Below are positions 6,180 to 6,458 of a stretch of DNA of 6,458 nt, piece by piece. The stretch lies in NCBI GenBank assembly GCA_036375895.1, contig DASVBJ010000118.1:1-6458 (forward strand), in the 5' to 3' direction. Under the pieces are notes generated by a model. The model was given only the letters and a program-made list of their open reading frames with translations, was not told the DNA's origin and did no database searches. The position numbers and the translations under genes were made by a program. The DNA is from DASVBJ01 sp036375895 (GTDB lineage Bacteria > Actinomycetota > Actinomycetes > JACCUZ01). Position 1 is the first letter of the stretch, and each line of letters opens with the position of its first letter.

Positions 6180-6458
6180 ATGGCTGAGGCAGTGCGGGCG
6201 CGGACGCCACCGGCCAGGCCATCCGTCGGCGGCGCTCTCCGGGGTCTGCTGTCGGCGGCCCGGCCGACCCAGTGGGTCAAGAACGTGCTGGTCGCCGCGG
6301 CGCCGCTGGCGGCCGGTGAGCTCACCGACCCCGACGTGCTGCGCGCCACGCTGCTGGCCTTCGCGGTGTTCTGCCTGGCCGCCAGCAGCGTCTACCTCAT
6401 GAACGACGTGGTCGACGTCGAGCAGGACCGCCATCACCCGCGCAAGGCCCTCCGCCCG
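6180..6458 (+). CDS. ubiA: Decaprenyl-phosphate phosphoribosyltransferase (DPPR synthase, UbiA superfamily), N-terminal part
   Basis: The first 93 residues are present; the gene runs off the right edge. The protein would transfer 5-phosphoribose from PRPP to decaprenyl phosphate at the membrane, the first committed step toward decaprenyl-phospho-arabinose. A polar N-terminus leads to ARPTQWVKNVLV (27-38), a signature of this subfamily, and then to a first membrane segment. A second hydrophobic segment ends in the UbiA prenyl-binding motif NDVVDVEQD (75-83), with N75, D76, D79 and D83 matching the NDxxDxxxD pattern, followed by HPRKALRP. The order closely matches mycobacterial Rv3806c as I remember it. 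The ATG at 6180 has GGGAGGA 9 nt upstream; an in-frame GTG at 6174 is only 3 nt from it and is less likely. The gene is divergent from the decarboxylase. Downstream DprE1/DprE2-type epimerase genes might follow but lie outside the window. Confidence 0.9.
   Translation, partial: MAEAVRARTPPARPSVGGALRGLLSAARPTQWVKNVLVAAAPLAAGELTDPDVLRATLLAFAVFCLAASSVYLMNDVVDVEQDRHHPRKALRP

Noticed and set aside
6049..6222. An N-terminal extension of the decarboxylase to a start at 6222
   Set aside because: It would overlap the first 43 bp of the DPPR synthase gene and add Pro/Ala/Arg-rich sequence absent from soluble UXS enzymes; the ATG at 6048 puts the NAD-binding loop at the usual position.

Overview
This GC-rich window, with coding sequences strongly biased to G or C in the third codon position, GTG starts and short intergenic gaps, looks like an actinobacterial chromosome. 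The AftD-like and decaprenyl-phosphate phosphoribosyltransferase (DPPR synthase) genes narrow it to an actinomycete that makes polyprenyl-phosphate-linked pentoses. A Nocardioides-like or related genus is a reasonable guess, but no sequence feature here proves it. No rRNA, tRNA, CRISPR array, insertion sequence or phage gene was seen.

Layout. (1) At the left edge, on the minus strand, lies the N-terminal 158 residues of a large membrane protein resembling the GT-C domain of AftD-type arabinofuranosyltransferases. (2) A 110-bp divergent spacer separates it from a plus-strand pair: a 12-TM polysaccharide flippase (587-1882) and, 48 bp on, a 588-residue GT-C-like membrane protein with an extracytoplasmic C-terminal domain (1931-3697). 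(3) A small two-TM protein with a cysteine pair in its external loop (3780-4151) follows, apparently from its own leaderless promoter. (4) Convergent to it, with 16 bp between the stops, is a minus-strand pair: a UDP-glucuronate decarboxylase (6048-5038) followed 12 bp later by a class I SAM methyltransferase (5025-4168). (5) A 131-bp divergent spacer separates this pair from the start of the DPPR synthase gene (6180 to the right edge), whose Shine-Dalgarno lies in a perfect inverted repeat.

How the genes fit together (inference). All recognisable products belong to cell-envelope glycan assembly. The DPPR synthase makes the lipid-linked pentose phosphate that leads to decaprenyl-phospho-arabinose, the donor used by AftD-type GT-C enzymes outside the membrane. 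The decarboxylase makes UDP-xylose. The flippase would export lipid-linked oligosaccharides. The second GT-C-like protein would act on exported glycans, and the methyltransferase could decorate a sugar or a small molecule. The window is therefore best read as part of a pentose-containing envelope-glycan locus whose final product cannot be told from sequence. The least understood parts are the GT-C-like protein at 1931-3697 and the two-TM protein after it.
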